Origin: Agroathelia rolfsii
Lineage: Eukaryota > Basidiomycota > Agaricomycetes > Amylocorticiales > Amylocorticiaceae
Length of the DNA: 64,000 bases
Direction: 5' to 3'
Assembly (NCBI GenBank): GCA_018343915.1
Contig: JABRWF010000003.1
Span: 1,054,001-1,118,000 of the forward strand
The position numbers and the translations under genes were made by a program. The notes under the pieces are model-generated. The model was not told the DNA's origin. It did no database searches and saw only the letters and a list, made by a program, of their open reading frames with translations. This document shows, in pieces, positions 11,233-23,953 of this stretch (its first letter is position 1; each line of letters starts with the position of its first letter).

Positions 11233-12791
11233 ATGGCTCGTAGACGCAAGCACAGAACGCACAAAAAGGCGGAAGATTTGAACCCGGAGGACGGGACGCC
11301 AAAATCTTTCATCATCAAGCATGGTCAAGTTGGCTCGTCTCTCACTCAGCTCGTGCGCGATATGCGCAAAGTCATGGAACCCAACACTGCGAGTCGTCTC
11401 AGAGTATGCCACACCTATTCAATCCCCCTCCTCTCTATTATGCCCTTCGCAGAAATTCCTGACCAGGCTGGAGCTTCTCTTCTCTTAGGAGCGCACCCGA
11501 AATAAACTCAAAGATTATATAACTATGGCTCCAGCACTGCATGTGACGCATTTACTGGCTTTTACACTTACCGATATTGCGCCCTCGTTACGTATCGTAC
11601 GCTTACCTGCAGGGCCCACATTTAGTTTTCGCATCGAGCGATACAGCTTAGTGAAGGACATTCTCAAGTCATCAAGGCGGTCAAAGAGCGTCGGGTTAGA
11701 GTATCTCAGTCCACCGCTGGTAAGTGCATTAAATTTTGATATCTAAATTCACTACAACCTTTGTCTAAATAATTTATTCACACAGCTTGTCTTATCATCG
11801 TTCCCTCCTCCATCTCCTACAACACCGCCCCACCTTCCTCTTATGATGAAAGCATTCCAAACTCTCTTTCCGCCCCTTTCTCCTCAAACGATCAGCCTCT
11901 CGTCTGCGCGTCGTGTGGTACTCATAGCCTACAATGCCGAGCGTGGCACCGTCGATTTCCGACACTTCCGTATCGGTGTCCGTGCCGCCGGTGTGTCACG
12001 ACGAGTAAGACGTATCGTCGAGCCTACCAAATCCAACAAGGCCAATGCCAAGATCGCCGCCGCCTCTGCTGAGGCAGCTTCCACTGGAATGAGTGGAAAG
12101 AGCTTCATCAATCTTGGAATGGAAAAGGACATTGCGGACTTCGTACTTGGCACGGGCGGGTACGAGACGGCGTCAAGTGCCGAGTCCGAAGTGGATGAAG
12201 CGGGTGAGGTGGCGCTTGCGGACGATTATGTGGGAAGGAATAACAAAAAGGGTTCAAAGCGTGCCGTGAGGCTCGACGAAATCGGACCCAGGATGGAGTT
12301 GCGGTTAATTAAGATCAGTGAAGGAATTCCTGGCAAGGAGGGAGAGGTAATGTTCCATGAGTTTGGTGAGCCGACGTTCTTATACTTTGCACGCGTATGT
12401 TTCTCGGTATTTATACACGATTTTCATAGTTCACAAGACGAAGAAGGAAATTTCCTCGCTCAAAGCTGCTCATGCAGAGAAGGAGCGGCTGAGGAAGGAA
12501 AGAAGAGAAGAGCAAGAGTGCAACGTTGCGAGGAAAAAGGCCGATAAAGAAAAGATGGGCAAAAATGCTGACTCTGATGATGAGAGTATGGGTATCCACG
12601 ACGACAAAGAAGACGATTCCATTGAAGTGGACGATAACGATGACGCCTGGGACGACGAAGAGGATGCCAGTGAAGGTGACGAAGATGACGATGATAGTCT
12701 TGCGGAGGAGAGCGGGGAAAGCGAAGATGAGGAGACTCCAAAGATCAAGCCACCACCCACAAAAAAGGTAAAGTTCCAGAGAAAGCGATGA
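11233..12791 (+). CDS. SSF1: Ribosome biogenesis factor Ssf1 / Peter Pan (Brix domain)
   Basis: Nucleolar assembly factor for the 60S subunit, needed for ITS2/27S pre-rRNA processing. Exons 11233-11403, 11489-11719, 11786-12365 and 12430-12791 sum to 1344 nt (447 aa). The N-terminus is basic (MARRRKHRTHKKAED). The Brix domain follows: PKSFIIKHGQVGSSL, LVRDMRKVMEPNTASRLRE, and later RRVVLIAYNAERGTVDFRHF. Near the end comes the conserved MFHEFVHKTKKEI, and the tail is a long Asp/Glu-rich stretch followed by a basic terminus (KKVKFQRKR), as in the family. The last intron splits the codon for Val of HEFVHKT. It is convergent with the heme lyase gene, with 128 bases between the stop codons. Confidence 0.92.
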
Positions 12792-12919
12792 GATGTAATC
12801 AATCCTTCTTCTCTTGAGTCCATTATATGTATTATCACAAAAATATCGTATGTTGTAGCCAACACTTCAGTATCAAGGTACCTCTATGGGAAGATATATG
12901 CGCAATCAACTGATTATGA

Positions 12920-13725
12920 TCATAAAGGTTTCGACGCTTGATTAGGGGCTGCCGGCTTGGGACTATTCAAGCCAAACACATTTGACCAGAAGCGGCCAAC
13001 GCGCATGCGTATTCCCTCCCAGCTGTCTAAAGCCGGCCGAGCGTCAATGTAAAATGCTAAATTGCCTGCCATGTTGCTGCGGCCGGTATAAAAATCGATA
13101 ATATATCGGACTTTGGTGCCACAGCGGTCGACGATCCAATCATGCCTGTCAAAGGGTGGTGTGTAGCTACAATGGTTGGTAGTTTGAATGCCTTGGGAAA
13201 TGGATGAACAAAAGGTGTTTCAACATACCCAAGCAAAGATTTCCATCGAGCGCGGGGTGACGGCTGTCCAGGCTTCCCCTGGAATGTCACTAGTTTTACG
13301 CCACCACATTTATCCCCACCGCGGCCAGCCTCCCATTCAAGAATGTGCATCCAAGCTCGCTCATTGACAGCATTATGGATAGGCACAACAGTCCTCATGT
13401 CCATAGCTTGTGGATTATGGTTCTTGCGTGCCATGGCCGAGAAGAACTGTGCCTCGGAGGGGTAGACCCATTTTTCGTTGGACGAATCAGCCGAGCCATC
13501 CTGAGATGCTCGAGGGATGGATGATATGACGCGTGTTGTAGAAAGTGAGGTGGATGCGGTGGATGTAGGGGCGCTCTGGGAAGACGACGGGTCTGCGTCA
13601 AGGTGGGAGGACAAAGCTTGTAGGACAGGAGGATGGCCTTCAGGTAAGTCGCTAGCTAAACCTTGCCATACTGATTTTGAGTTGTGGTCCACTGGACATT
13701 TCGATGCGCCCGCGTCGGTGCTCAT
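12920..13725 (-). CDS. CYC3: Cytochrome c heme lyase (holocytochrome c synthase)
   Basis: Attaches heme covalently to apocytochrome c in the mitochondrial intermembrane space. Two exons, 13725-13229 and 13166-12920, give 247 aa. Visible motifs: KCPVDH (the CP heme-binding motif near the N-terminus), WVYPSEAQFFSAM, RKNHNPQAMDMRTVVPIHN and NERAWMHILEWE, CGGVKLVTF, then across the intron SLLGYTPPFDRHDWIVDRCG and VRYIIDFYTGR, ending ARPALDSWEGIRMRVGRFW. All are family signatures. I chose the ATG at 13725 (MSTDAGASKCP) because it puts CP at the usual distance; an upstream in-frame start would add about 20 residues. Confidence 0.92.
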
Positions 13726-14346
13726 GGCGGGCAGAGGGAGCTCGAGTACGGTCCGAGGACAACTGATACAGCACTGCCGCGCCACTCACGCCACCAGCCA
13801 TTATGCCTCCGAGTCAACTATCCAGTATCGACTGCTTAGTGTACTAGTACAGCACTCAGTGCCACATAACTTACTTTCAAACTCAGGTCTCTCTTAGGCT
13901 TGCTCAGTACTCAGCGTACTCAACACCCAAAAGCACTCAGCATTAGATCGAATGTGACAGCTGCAGTGGCTGCTGTGTGGGATCAAAGGTCCTTAAACTC
14001 AAATATAGGGCATGGAGTTTCTCAGGGCTCTTTAAAACTCTTCGTTCGGCCTAGCAGCCCGGCCTGAGTCACAGTTGCTCACTCTTCGGCGTCTATATTT
14101 TGACTTGGCTGCAAGAGCTATCACGATACAGAGATACAGAATGCCTTCTACGACTCATGTTCATGGGTATACTACTGGCCTATCTCCTTCAATCAATACA
14201 GAGTTTAATCCTTCAACCACAGTGCTGCGAAATCTAAAATGCGCAGTCGCACGAGGCAATTGAGTCATACTCGGTCATCATTAATCATATGTCTATTAGC
14301 GATTTATATGAAACCGAGATGTATGTGGGGATGTGAGCAAACAAAT
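13726..14346. other. Spacer with no firm gene
   Basis: A short open frame starts at ATG 14141 (MPSTTHVHGY), but I could not join it to the arrestin-like exons that follow. It may be a 5' exon or leader of that gene. Confidence 0.3.
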
Positions 14347-15866
14347 ATGCCTTCTTCTTCCTATAACCTTGCATGGGCATCAGTACCCAGATACCATGGG
14401 CCCTCAGAAACATCGTCTGTGACTTCTTGGAATGGATCAACCCCAAGTCTAGTATCATCTGTAAAGCACTCAGAAGAATTCATCTATGAGATCCAAAATC
14501 TCCTAGTTAATCTTGGCCCAAAATTATGCTCCTCTTCCGCCCCAGCTTATGGTCTTAACGGGTGTATTTCTGGATTCATGGTTCTTTCTGGATCACAAGC
14601 ACACGTTGAAAACGTATCAGCTAAAGTCAGTATCAATACTCGGATCGTTTCATGAATTTTACTAACAATTAGTGAAATTAGGTTAAGGCCTATGCGAAAA
14701 CTATCCATTCTCCCGTTGGGTCTCCGCGTGAAGTGATAAAACACTGTATCTTGAATTTCTCTATACCACTGTACCCGCCGCCTCCCGGGGGCCAATTCCA
14801 GACGGATGAACGAGTCCCGCTCTCTATCCCGATGCCAATCGAAGTCCCTAATTTTAGGAATCAAGACCCGTCTGGAACTACAGGAGCTGTAACAACGTTA
14901 ACGTTGCCACCATCCCATTATTCCCATTTACCTTCCATTACATGTGACATTTCATACTTCCTTAAGATGAAAGTTAAAAAAAAGGGCCTACGGAGGACCA
15001 TTGTGTAAGCTTTCTTTCAACATCTATGTATGTCAAAAGTCCTTAGTCACTTTTTCTCAAAGCATGCGCATTCCATTTTACTACCTCCCAAAAACAAGCC
15101 CCGTCATGGAAATACCGCATGAGTTATATGTTCCTTTCCCTTTCGACGTTTCCAACTCCACTTCGGTAGATGATAGGATCAGGATGGTTAAAATTGCAAC
15201 GAAGACAACTAAGCCATCGGTTCCCTATCCTAATGACGAGATCCAGATCTTCGTAAGCCCTATTTCATCTATTGCCATATCAGCCTCTCGCTGATAATGC
15301 CTTCTCTTAGATGTCGTTCCCTAATTCACCTGTTGCGTCAGGATCCAGCATTCCCATATCAATCGATATATCTTGCCCCATATCACCCGCTTTGGTCATG
15401 ATTGTAGCAGACTCCATATCCGTCGAGATGCAACGAAACATTACCGTTTGGCATGGTCGTAATGACCGTAAAGCCATCGATGTGCATCACAAACGCACTG
15501 TATCGACAGCCAATCGACTGGATCAATTGGACGACTCCGACAATAGTTCCAAGCGTTTGAAATTTTCTGTCCAAGCTGGTGCTCAAGGAAAAGAATGTTC
15601 GTGGGCACTGGAAGGAGTCGTATCGATCAATGTACGTGTTTTCGTTTGTGCTGCGACGTACCAACTTGCTAATGACCCTACAGTATACTATCCACGTGTC
15701 GTCAAGATACGACACGGGCCTTCACTTCCAAAGACAACTTCCTCAGATCACACATGACGAATCCATCCAAATCACGACGGATGCATATGGCGTGGTTGAG
15801 AGGCAGTTGGCATCGACAGGCGGAGTCTCATTGCCAGCTCTCGGATTACTACAAAGCAAATATTAA
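14347..15866 (+). CDS. Arrestin-fold protein, tandem copy A
   Basis: Five exons (14347-14625, 14682-15004, 15063-15252, 15311-15631, 15684-15866) give 431 aa without stops. I read an arrestin-like fold from the layout: a beta-strand opening (GFMVLSGSQAHVENV), YPPPPGGQF, RVPLSIPMPIEV, LPPSHYSHL, ITCDISYFLKMKVKKKGLRR, IPFYYLPK, and then a C-terminal sandwich with SGSSIPISIDISC and QRNITVWHGR. Arrestin-N proteins show the same order of LPPSF / YxLxVxxKR / PFxxLP. Such proteins usually act as cargo or ubiquitin-ligase adaptors; no PPxY motif is evident. The start is uncertain, since an extra 5' exon is possible. It is paralogous to the next gene, with matching exon structure. Confidence 0.65.
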
Positions 15867-16276
15867 TGCATCAAAACTCCCTTGTACTAATCTATAAATA
15901 CCCTTGTATGTTATTTATATAAAACTCATGATACTAGTTACTAGTTGTCACGTATCGTATTGTATGGTTAGATATTCTCGTTTTCTATGCTATATTTTGA
16001 TAGTACTGAGACCCAAATACATGTGCTAGACTCAGGTTTTATTATATATCTCGTGAGCAATTGGCCTAATTTTTATCCTGAGTGCCGAGCGACGAAGATC
16101 GGTGTGGGGCATCCAGGCACCTACTTGTAGAATTCTGCCGAACGGCGGCAGGCATTAAGAGCACTATAATTAAGTCACTCCCAGTCTGTGGCATTGATGC
16201 GCCCCTGGCAGCTGTGCACATATATACAGGATAACATCCTGTCATGGGTTGAACCCTTTGTGACTCAGATAGACTC

Positions 16277-17857
16277 ATGATTACTCAGACTCTGAATATT
16301 ACGCATGAAGTGGGACCTTCTAATATCAACAGTGTTGGTTCTGGTGGAGGACCGCCAGCGCTTATACCCTGGATCCGAGGTGCTTTTGGGAGGGAGTCAA
16401 TCGACGAGGAAGCTTATCGAGACAACCCAAGATCCAACTTGAACCCATCGACAGTTGACACAGAGGGTTTTGTCTATCAAGATGGAAAAATATTGGTCGA
16501 TTTGGGTCCAAGACTGTATCAGTCACCATCGTCTACCCCCGCTTACGGTTTCAATGGGATTATTTGCGGCTTCATGACTCTGTCCGGATCTCAAGTGCAC
16601 CTTGATAGCGTGATTGTCAAAGTTAGCACCATTGCTTTCTATCGCTGGCATTATAGCTACCTACGGGTGATTGTTATCCAGATTAGAGGCTATGTAACTA
16701 CTTCTCACTCACTCTTGGGATTATCTAGTGAGATGATCAAACATTGTATCTTGGATATCCATATACCTTTTTATCCACCACCTCCCGGGGGTCAATTTCA
16801 TATGGATGAGAGGGTCCCATTTTCCATCCCTATTCCTATCGAATCTGCAAACCCTCGAATTCGAGGCACTTCATCCAGAAGTACGGGAGCGACAACAATG
16901 CTACCACCATCGTACCGTGCCGTTCTACGCACTATTACTTGCGATATATCCTATTTTCTAGAAATTGAAGTAAGAAAAAAAGGCTTGAGAAGGAATACAA
17001 CGTAAGTTTGGTACTTACGGAAATTCAAGATACTGAACATCAATGTTCTGTCAAGCATACGCATTCCCTTTTACTATCTCCCCAAGATCAGCCTCATGCA
17101 AAATATGCCACAGGAGCTATCACTCCCTTTCCCATTACGTATCTCCGACTTTTCATCTGTTGATATCGATATTAAGACAGTCCAATTGCGAACCGGTACG
17201 AGAGACACATCCATGGCTCGGGCTTCTACCAATGATAGTAATGAATTTGATATCTACGTGATTATCTCTTTTTGAATATTTTTGTGTGTTTTTTTTAAAT
17301 AACAAATCATTTTCCAGATGTCCTTTCCCGGCTCATATGTAGCATCAGGCTCTCGTATTCCATTATTGATCGACATCTCCTCCTCAAAAGCACCTGAAAT
17401 GGTCACGGCTGTATCAGAGTTAATACGTATTGAAATGCGACGAAACATTGCCATTTGGCATGGCCGCAGTGGTCGCAAAGCGATTGATGCTCATCATAGC
17501 CGCGTTATATCAACAGTCAAACGAATGAGAGCTTTTGAGGGTGTTGATGGCGGCTATATGCGCCTTGAATTTTCACTCCAGGCTGGTATCGAAGGTAAAG
17601 AATGTTCGTGGGCTGTAGATGGGCTCGTATCAATACAGGTATGTGTCCGCTGTCAGGAGTTTCACATTTTTACTGACATGTCCAAGTATTCTATTTTTCT
17701 ATCTCTTAGAGATAGCACGAATGAGGAAATACAGCTTCCTCAGATTACTCATGACGAGCCAATACAGATCACGACAGACGATTACGGAGTAGTTGAACGA
17801 CAGTTAGCTTCAACAGGTGGTTTATCACTTCCGGCATTAGGTCTGTTAGTCAAGTAG
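16277..17857 (+). CDS. Arrestin-fold protein, tandem copy B
   Basis: Same exon order as copy A: 16277-16621, 16682-17001, 17056-17257, 17318-17638 and 17687-17857, giving 452 aa. Landmarks: FNGIICGFMTLSGSQVHLD, YPPPPGGQFHMDERVPFSIP, LPPSYRAVLRTITCDISYF, EVRKKGLRR, IRIPFYYLPK, ASGSRIPLLIDISSS, RRNIAIWHGRSGRKAID, ending QLASTGGLSLPALGLLVK. The best-conserved block between A and B is the last 60 residues (ITHDE-P/S-IQITTD-YGVVERQLASTGG). The first intron is exactly 60 nt and contains no stop in frame, so a retained-intron product is possible. Function is not known; the arrestin-like reading rests on motif layout. Confidence 0.68.
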
Positions 17858-18231
17858 AATTAGATTCAGTTATATTTATGCATTATGAATGGGTTACGTT
17901 TGTGATGACCTCATTATAAGCGATAGCATTGTACCAGCAATCCGAGTCGGAGCGGTAACGTAATTCTAGGCATGCATGCATATTTCATGTGCTTTTATCA
18001 GGAATAAACTCTCTCGTTTGATACCAGCGAGTGACTTCGCAAGTTTCCTGTTGCTGGTGGTGAGAGTCAGACTGGCGCTGTCATAGTCGCTGCACCAACG
18101 CGTGGTGCTATTTGTCACGTGATCGCGTGAGTAAACTACGCCTGCAACACGTCTACGCTCAGCTACTAGATATCACACCTCGTTCATACTACTGTCTCCT
18201 TACACTTTACTCCGACGTATAGGCTCTCAAA

Positions 18232-21200
18232 ATGCTTGCCTCAGGACCAGGGCCTGCCTCGAAGAAACATGTGTTACTTTCGGAGATTTTGGCAGTCACC
18301 TCTACAATGCGCAAGAACTCTCGATGGGCATCTGCGGCCCATTCCGTAACCGCACGAGACTCGGCATTGGCAAGTAGCCTTGGCTTGCGGATATCGTCTC
18401 CTGCGCAGAGCACATATCCGCGCCACCGGAGGACGAAGGAAGCAGATCTTATGTTTGGCTTTTATGAGCTAAGGCGACTGATACGTAATGTGGATGGTAA
18501 GCCGATGTCTGTCCTATAGTCCAACGATATGCTCAGAAAGATGAAGATATTGAAAGTGTACCATTGCCCACTATCCTTGCTCCATTCTTTTCTCTCATCC
18601 GATCGCCGTTATCTACTGGGCCCATAACGTCGGCGGCGCTATCGTCTCTCCACAACTTCTTCGCCAGCAAGGTTATTCACCCTCAATGTCTTGATCTAGA
18701 GAATGCCCTTGTGGAGCTGAGCAGCGCCGTCTCTCATTGTAAATTTGAAGCCACAGATTCCTCTGGCGATGAGGTCGTATTGCTCAAGATCATTACTGTT
18801 ATCCAAGATTGCATGTGTGGTAGCGTTGGTAGGCTACTGGGTGATGTCGAAGTATGTGAAATGCTGGAGACAATCTTAACCACTTGCTGCCAGATGCGCT
18901 TAAGCGGTTAGCCAATCTCTTTTAAATACTAAATTGGACCGCTTACTTGATCGTCATGTAGAGGCGCTTCGTAGATTCTCCGAATTCTGCATGCACTCGA
19001 TTGTGCGCACTGTGTTTTCCCGGCTATATGTGCTAGATCCTGCAACAGAAGAACATAAAATTGCTTATGCTCCAGACGAAGCGACAGAGGGCGAAGTACG
19101 GATGAACGTGACAACCGATATTGCTGAGCCTAACAATCCACCGGAGGGACCACTCGATCCCCAGGCAGCAGACCTTTCTATAGCTGCAGAGGTGGGTTCG
19201 ACGATTGCAGAGTCTGTGGAACCCCCACTGCCAACGGGTCCACGGCCAGAGTGTACGTGTCATAGGATCTACATTGCTTGTATTTGCGACTTACATTTGG
19301 GTAGATGGTTTGCCATCGATTATCGAGCTTCTTCGTGTTTTGGTGAATATCCTGAACCCAAACGATCAGATGCATACCGACTCAACACGGCTTGTCTCTC
19401 TTGGCGTACTTAATGCCGCGCTTGAAGAGTCTGGTGCTCGTCTGGGAGACTTCCCATCCCTTCTTGCCCTTATTCTCGATCCTGGCTGTAAATTCTTATT
19501 CCAACTCGCTCGATCGGAGAATACGGCCGTCCTCCAAAACGCACTACGAACAATTGCTACACTGTTTGAGACGATGCGTCCACGTCTTAAGCTTCAGCAG
19601 GAGCTCTTCTTAGCGTTCACAATTGACCGTCTCGCACCACCGGCGCCTATAAACAACAAGGCACTTAGAGTGAGCGCCGCACCGTCGCCTCGTCCTGGAA
19701 GCCCGGCAACTGGTGGCACTGCTACTCCTTCCGAGGCAAAGACTGAGGAAGAGGGAGGTGCCATGCCTTCACGACCTCTTGTTGCTCCTGCTCGTGGTGA
19801 GACAAGGGAAATTCTATTAGAGACTTTGAGTCATATTGCTCGACATCCGAGCTTTATGGTAGATCTGTATACCAACTATGACTGTGACATCAATTGCGAA
19901 AACTTGTTCGAACGATTGATTGACTTTTTGACAAAGGTCGGAAATCGTACTATCTCTTTTGTAATTACCAATGTGAGACTCATTGGAAGATAGGGCGTAT
20001 ATACTGTAAATTCGGGATCGGGAACAGAGATGCAACCCCAAAATTCCCAACTGATATGTCTAGATCTCTTACTCAGCTTCGTGAATAGCATGGCGTCGCG
20101 GGTAGAAGGTGTAAGTGCACTCTTCATCTCATCCTTTTTATCTCATACGCTCATAATTTTCTTTAGGCGGATGAGCCATGGCCCTCGGTGCGCTTGATTT
20201 ACGCCTGAAATATATTTCATCTCTGACTAGGATATTGCCTTCAAAATACCAGAACTTCCCTCCTGTTTCAGATCTTCAATCATCCAAATCACGCAAGAAA
20301 CTCGTTCTCAGTGGCGCGTCCAAGTTCAATCAAAAACCCAAGACAGGTTTAGCTTTTCTGGAAGAGAAAGGCCTGATCTATGCCGACCTATCCCCCACCG
20401 TCACTCGTGCACAGAGCCTTGCGAAGTTCCTCAAGGATTGTACAAGATTGGACAAACGTCTTTTGGGCGATTATATTTCAAAACCGGACAACATTGAGGT
20501 GCTTAAGGCGTTTATTGGATTGTTTGACTTCAAAGATGTGCGTAATCATCCGTTTTTCTTAGCTTTGCTGGGGGAAGGTATTCTCATCTCAGGATTTTAT
20601 TATCCTAGAAACCCCCGGCAGAAGCTGTCAGAGAGCTATTGGAATCTTTCAGGCTGCCAGGAGAAGCGCAGCAGATTTCACGTATCACGGAAACTTTTGC
20701 TGCCACATACTTTGCATCTGGCCCGGCGGAAGTTAAAAATGAGGATGCGGTCTATGTCTTAGCATATTCAATTATTTTGCTGAATACGGATTTACACAAT
20801 CCACAAGTAACGGTCGGTCGGGATACAGCGATTTTTCTTATACATTCCCAGCGCTGAGTGCAATTCAGAGGCGCATGTCGTTCGAGGACTATCAAAAAAA
20901 TTTGAAGGGCGTTAATGATGGGACAAATTTCTCCACTGAATACTTGGTATGTTTCTGGCAGTTTTTATTATTATCTTTAGGTCCGTTCTGAAGGATGGGT
21001 TTTAAGCAAGAGATATATGATTCCATTCGTAAGCGTGAGATTGTCATGCCTGAGGAGCATACCGGCGCACTTGGGTTCGAATATGCATGGAAAGAGCTGT
21101 TGGCCAGGGCCAGACAATCTGGTAAACAATTTCCTTGCAGAATTAATCAACAACCGATTTATTGTAGCACAGGTGTCTATACGATTTGCAACGCTAGCGA

Positions 21201-23953
21201 CTTTGACAAAGACATGTTCAAGGCCGTGTGGAAACCGATCATATCAGCTATCGCCCATGCCTTCATCACCTTCGATGACGACTACGTTATCCAGCGATCT
21301 ATCTCTGGCTTCCGCCAATGCGCAACATTGGCCAGTCGTTTCGACCTTCCGGACGTGTTTGATTTCATCGTAGTGTCTTTATCACAGGCCACGAGTCTTT
21401 TGCCGACCAATCTTCGTGCGGAAGTACCGAGCTATCCAGTAGTAAGTGTAGATGGAGAGTTTGTCACTGTGTCTTCGTTGTCTGTGAAATTTGGTACGAA
21501 CGTGAAGGGGCAACTGGCGGCTGTTGTCTTGTTCAACATTGTGAACGGGAATGGGAATGCGCTACGTGAGGGGTGGACTCAGGTTTGTTGATCCTTTCTT
21601 TTCAATTACAGCGCTAACATTATGGTTTTATTTAAGATTTTTGAAATGTTTGAGAATCTGTTTATGCACTCCTTACTTCCGCCCAAGCTTTTGCAGATGG
21701 AAGACTTTCAGGGCAGTGTCACTACGATTCCTCTCCGCCCAACTCGGTCAGCTAGGCCGGCCGTTCGTAACGAGGGCGGCCTACTGTCGGCGCTGTCATC
21801 GTATCTCATGACACCCTATGGTGCTAGCACGGACACACTTGTCCCCGACGCCACGGAAAGCGACATAGAAGAGACACTTAGCGCGATTGATTGTATCAAG
21901 TCCTGTCGTCTGGACGAGCTATACAGTCAAATCACGTGAGAATACTTCACATTTGCCAAGTCTGATTTCAACCTTACCGTTTGGCTTATCCGTAGTCAGC
22001 TTGATACGGAGGCTCTTGTCGCAGCTGTACGCGCTCTGGAGGCTCTTGCCCATGAACGCACAGTTGCGAAGCTAAAGCAAGAATCTGACGATGTTGTTCA
22101 GAGCAATCATCCAGGGAACTCTTCAGAACCTTCGTCATATTCTTTACCATATGATCCTGCCTCGGTATTCTTACTGGAGATGATGGTCAACATTGCTTTC
22201 CAAGCGCCGCAGCAAATCGAGGAGATATGGTCAGTGATAACCACGCCCCATATTTTGCATCGCCACTGACGTCCTCGACTCGAAATGCAAGGCCTGTCGT
22301 CTTCGAGCACTTGTCCGCGCTGCTGTCTTCATCGACGCAATACAGTGTACTGCAGATTGAACGTGCTGTTGTCTGTTTGCTGCGGCTATGTTTGATACTT
22401 GCGCAAAAAGTACTTTTCCTCTTAATTATAAATAGTGCCAAGTACCTAATCAATTACACACCTTAGCCATCGCTCAGGGATCAGATTTACGTATCATTCG
22501 ACCTGTTATCTGGTCTTCCTCCTTCAGTGGCGAATTCGACTGGCGAGCAGGTTGCCTCTGGCGTCGTACTACTTCTACAAAAGCATAGAGATGTTATTCG
22601 GTAAGCCTTAGACATATATTCCTACGTTAATCGTGACAGATTAATTAGCATTCACTTTTAGTTCCACGACCGAATGGTCCCTTGTCTTTGCCTTATTACG
22701 CTCGACTGTATCTCATCCCGAGGCAGCACGCCTGACGTTCCAGCTCCTCGTGTCCATGGTCTCCGACGGGCCCGAGCAGCAAGTCGTACCGGATAACTTC
22801 TCTGGTATGGTCACACTCTTGGACGATTTTGCTTCTGCTGCGGGCCACGCGGTGGAGACGCATCAGGCACAAGGGCGCAGGAAGGAACCACTGACAGCGT
22901 CCAAGTTGAGCGAGCATCTGCATTTGTTTCCTGAATTTGGAACTGACTCTGGCATTTACTTACTCTTTCGGTCATTGTAACGTATGGTAGTTCTCCGTTA
23001 GTTGAGCGAGGACGTAAGGCGATCGATCTACTGTTGGAGTTGAAAAAATTCGCGGTCTCATTCGTCGAGAGCGCTGGTCAATCCAAAGACCAAGGTATAT
23101 AGCTTACTCTGGTCAAATTTCTCGATATTCGATAAAATACTCACAAATCCGTGTTTTTTTTTTCCGGCAGCCTGGAGACAGCACTTCCTCTCGCTTCTCT
23201 CTTCACTCGGTCGCCAGTCCACAAACGCTGCACGAGAAGTCAGGCACAATGCAATTAGCCATCTCCAGCGCATTTTGCTCGGTTCACGTCTATTTGTTGA
23301 ACATGATGGACCTGGACAGGAGGCACTGGTGCAGGAGATCTTCGGTCGGATCCTGTTCCCGTTGATGGACGAATTGCTGAAGCCTGCCGTCTTCGCACGA
23401 GATATGGCAGGCATGGGCGAGACACGCCTGAGGGCAACAGCGCTACTATGTAAAGCATTTATGCACTTCGAAGTTCGAGAACGCCCTACGCCAGTGGACG
23501 TGAGGATCTTGTGGGTACAAATACTAGACTTGCTGGATCGTTACATGAACGTGGATAGGAGAGGACAGCTGGTATGTAGACCTTATTCAATTCTGCACTA
23601 GAAATATACATCGTTGACTAACTGCTCTTCTATTTTTTTGTTTTATTTAGTACGAAGCAGTACCGGAGTCGCTGAAGAACGTAGTTCTGGTTATGAATGC
23701 CACGGACATGCTGGTGCCGCCACCTCCTACGGGAGATGCCGCTACAGTATATCAGCGATCCGAGCTCCAGCGCTCTTTGTGGACTGCTACCGAAGAGCGC
23801 ATAGAGCGATTCTTGCCGGGTTTCTTAGCAGAAATCATTGCTGTGCCTCTTCCTGGTCCGCCACCTCCCCCGTTGCCATCTGTACCTCCGACCCCGATAG
23901 TAGGATCGATTCAAGAGAACGGGCAGCAGGCACAAAGTGTGCAAGGAGTATAA
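18232..23953 (+). CDS. GEA1: Arf guanine nucleotide exchange factor, Gea/GBF1 class (Sec7 domain)
   Basis: Activates Arf1 on the Golgi for COPI coat assembly. About 14 exons. The N-terminal DCB/HUS regions read [16 protein letters not shown] (across a 50-nt intron, 18497-18546), [20 protein letters not shown] and [10 protein letters not shown]. The Sec7 domain (about 20340-21120) reads [30 protein letters not shown], then [17 protein letters not shown] with the catalytic glutamate of [33 protein letters not shown] and [19 protein letters not shown]-type helical regions follow, and a proline-rich tail ([15 protein letters not shown]) ends at TAA 23951. Fungal orthologues are GEA1/GEA2; I cannot say which, and the symbol is generic. 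Confidence 0.9.

Noticed and set aside
12411..12865. Several minus-strand open frames up to 131 codons
   Set aside because: Mirror of the Asp/Glu-rich SSF1 tail.
18497..18519. A 23-nt intron in the Arf GEF gene
   Set aside because: The acceptor at 18546 gives a normal 50-nt intron and the conserved [11 protein letters not shown].
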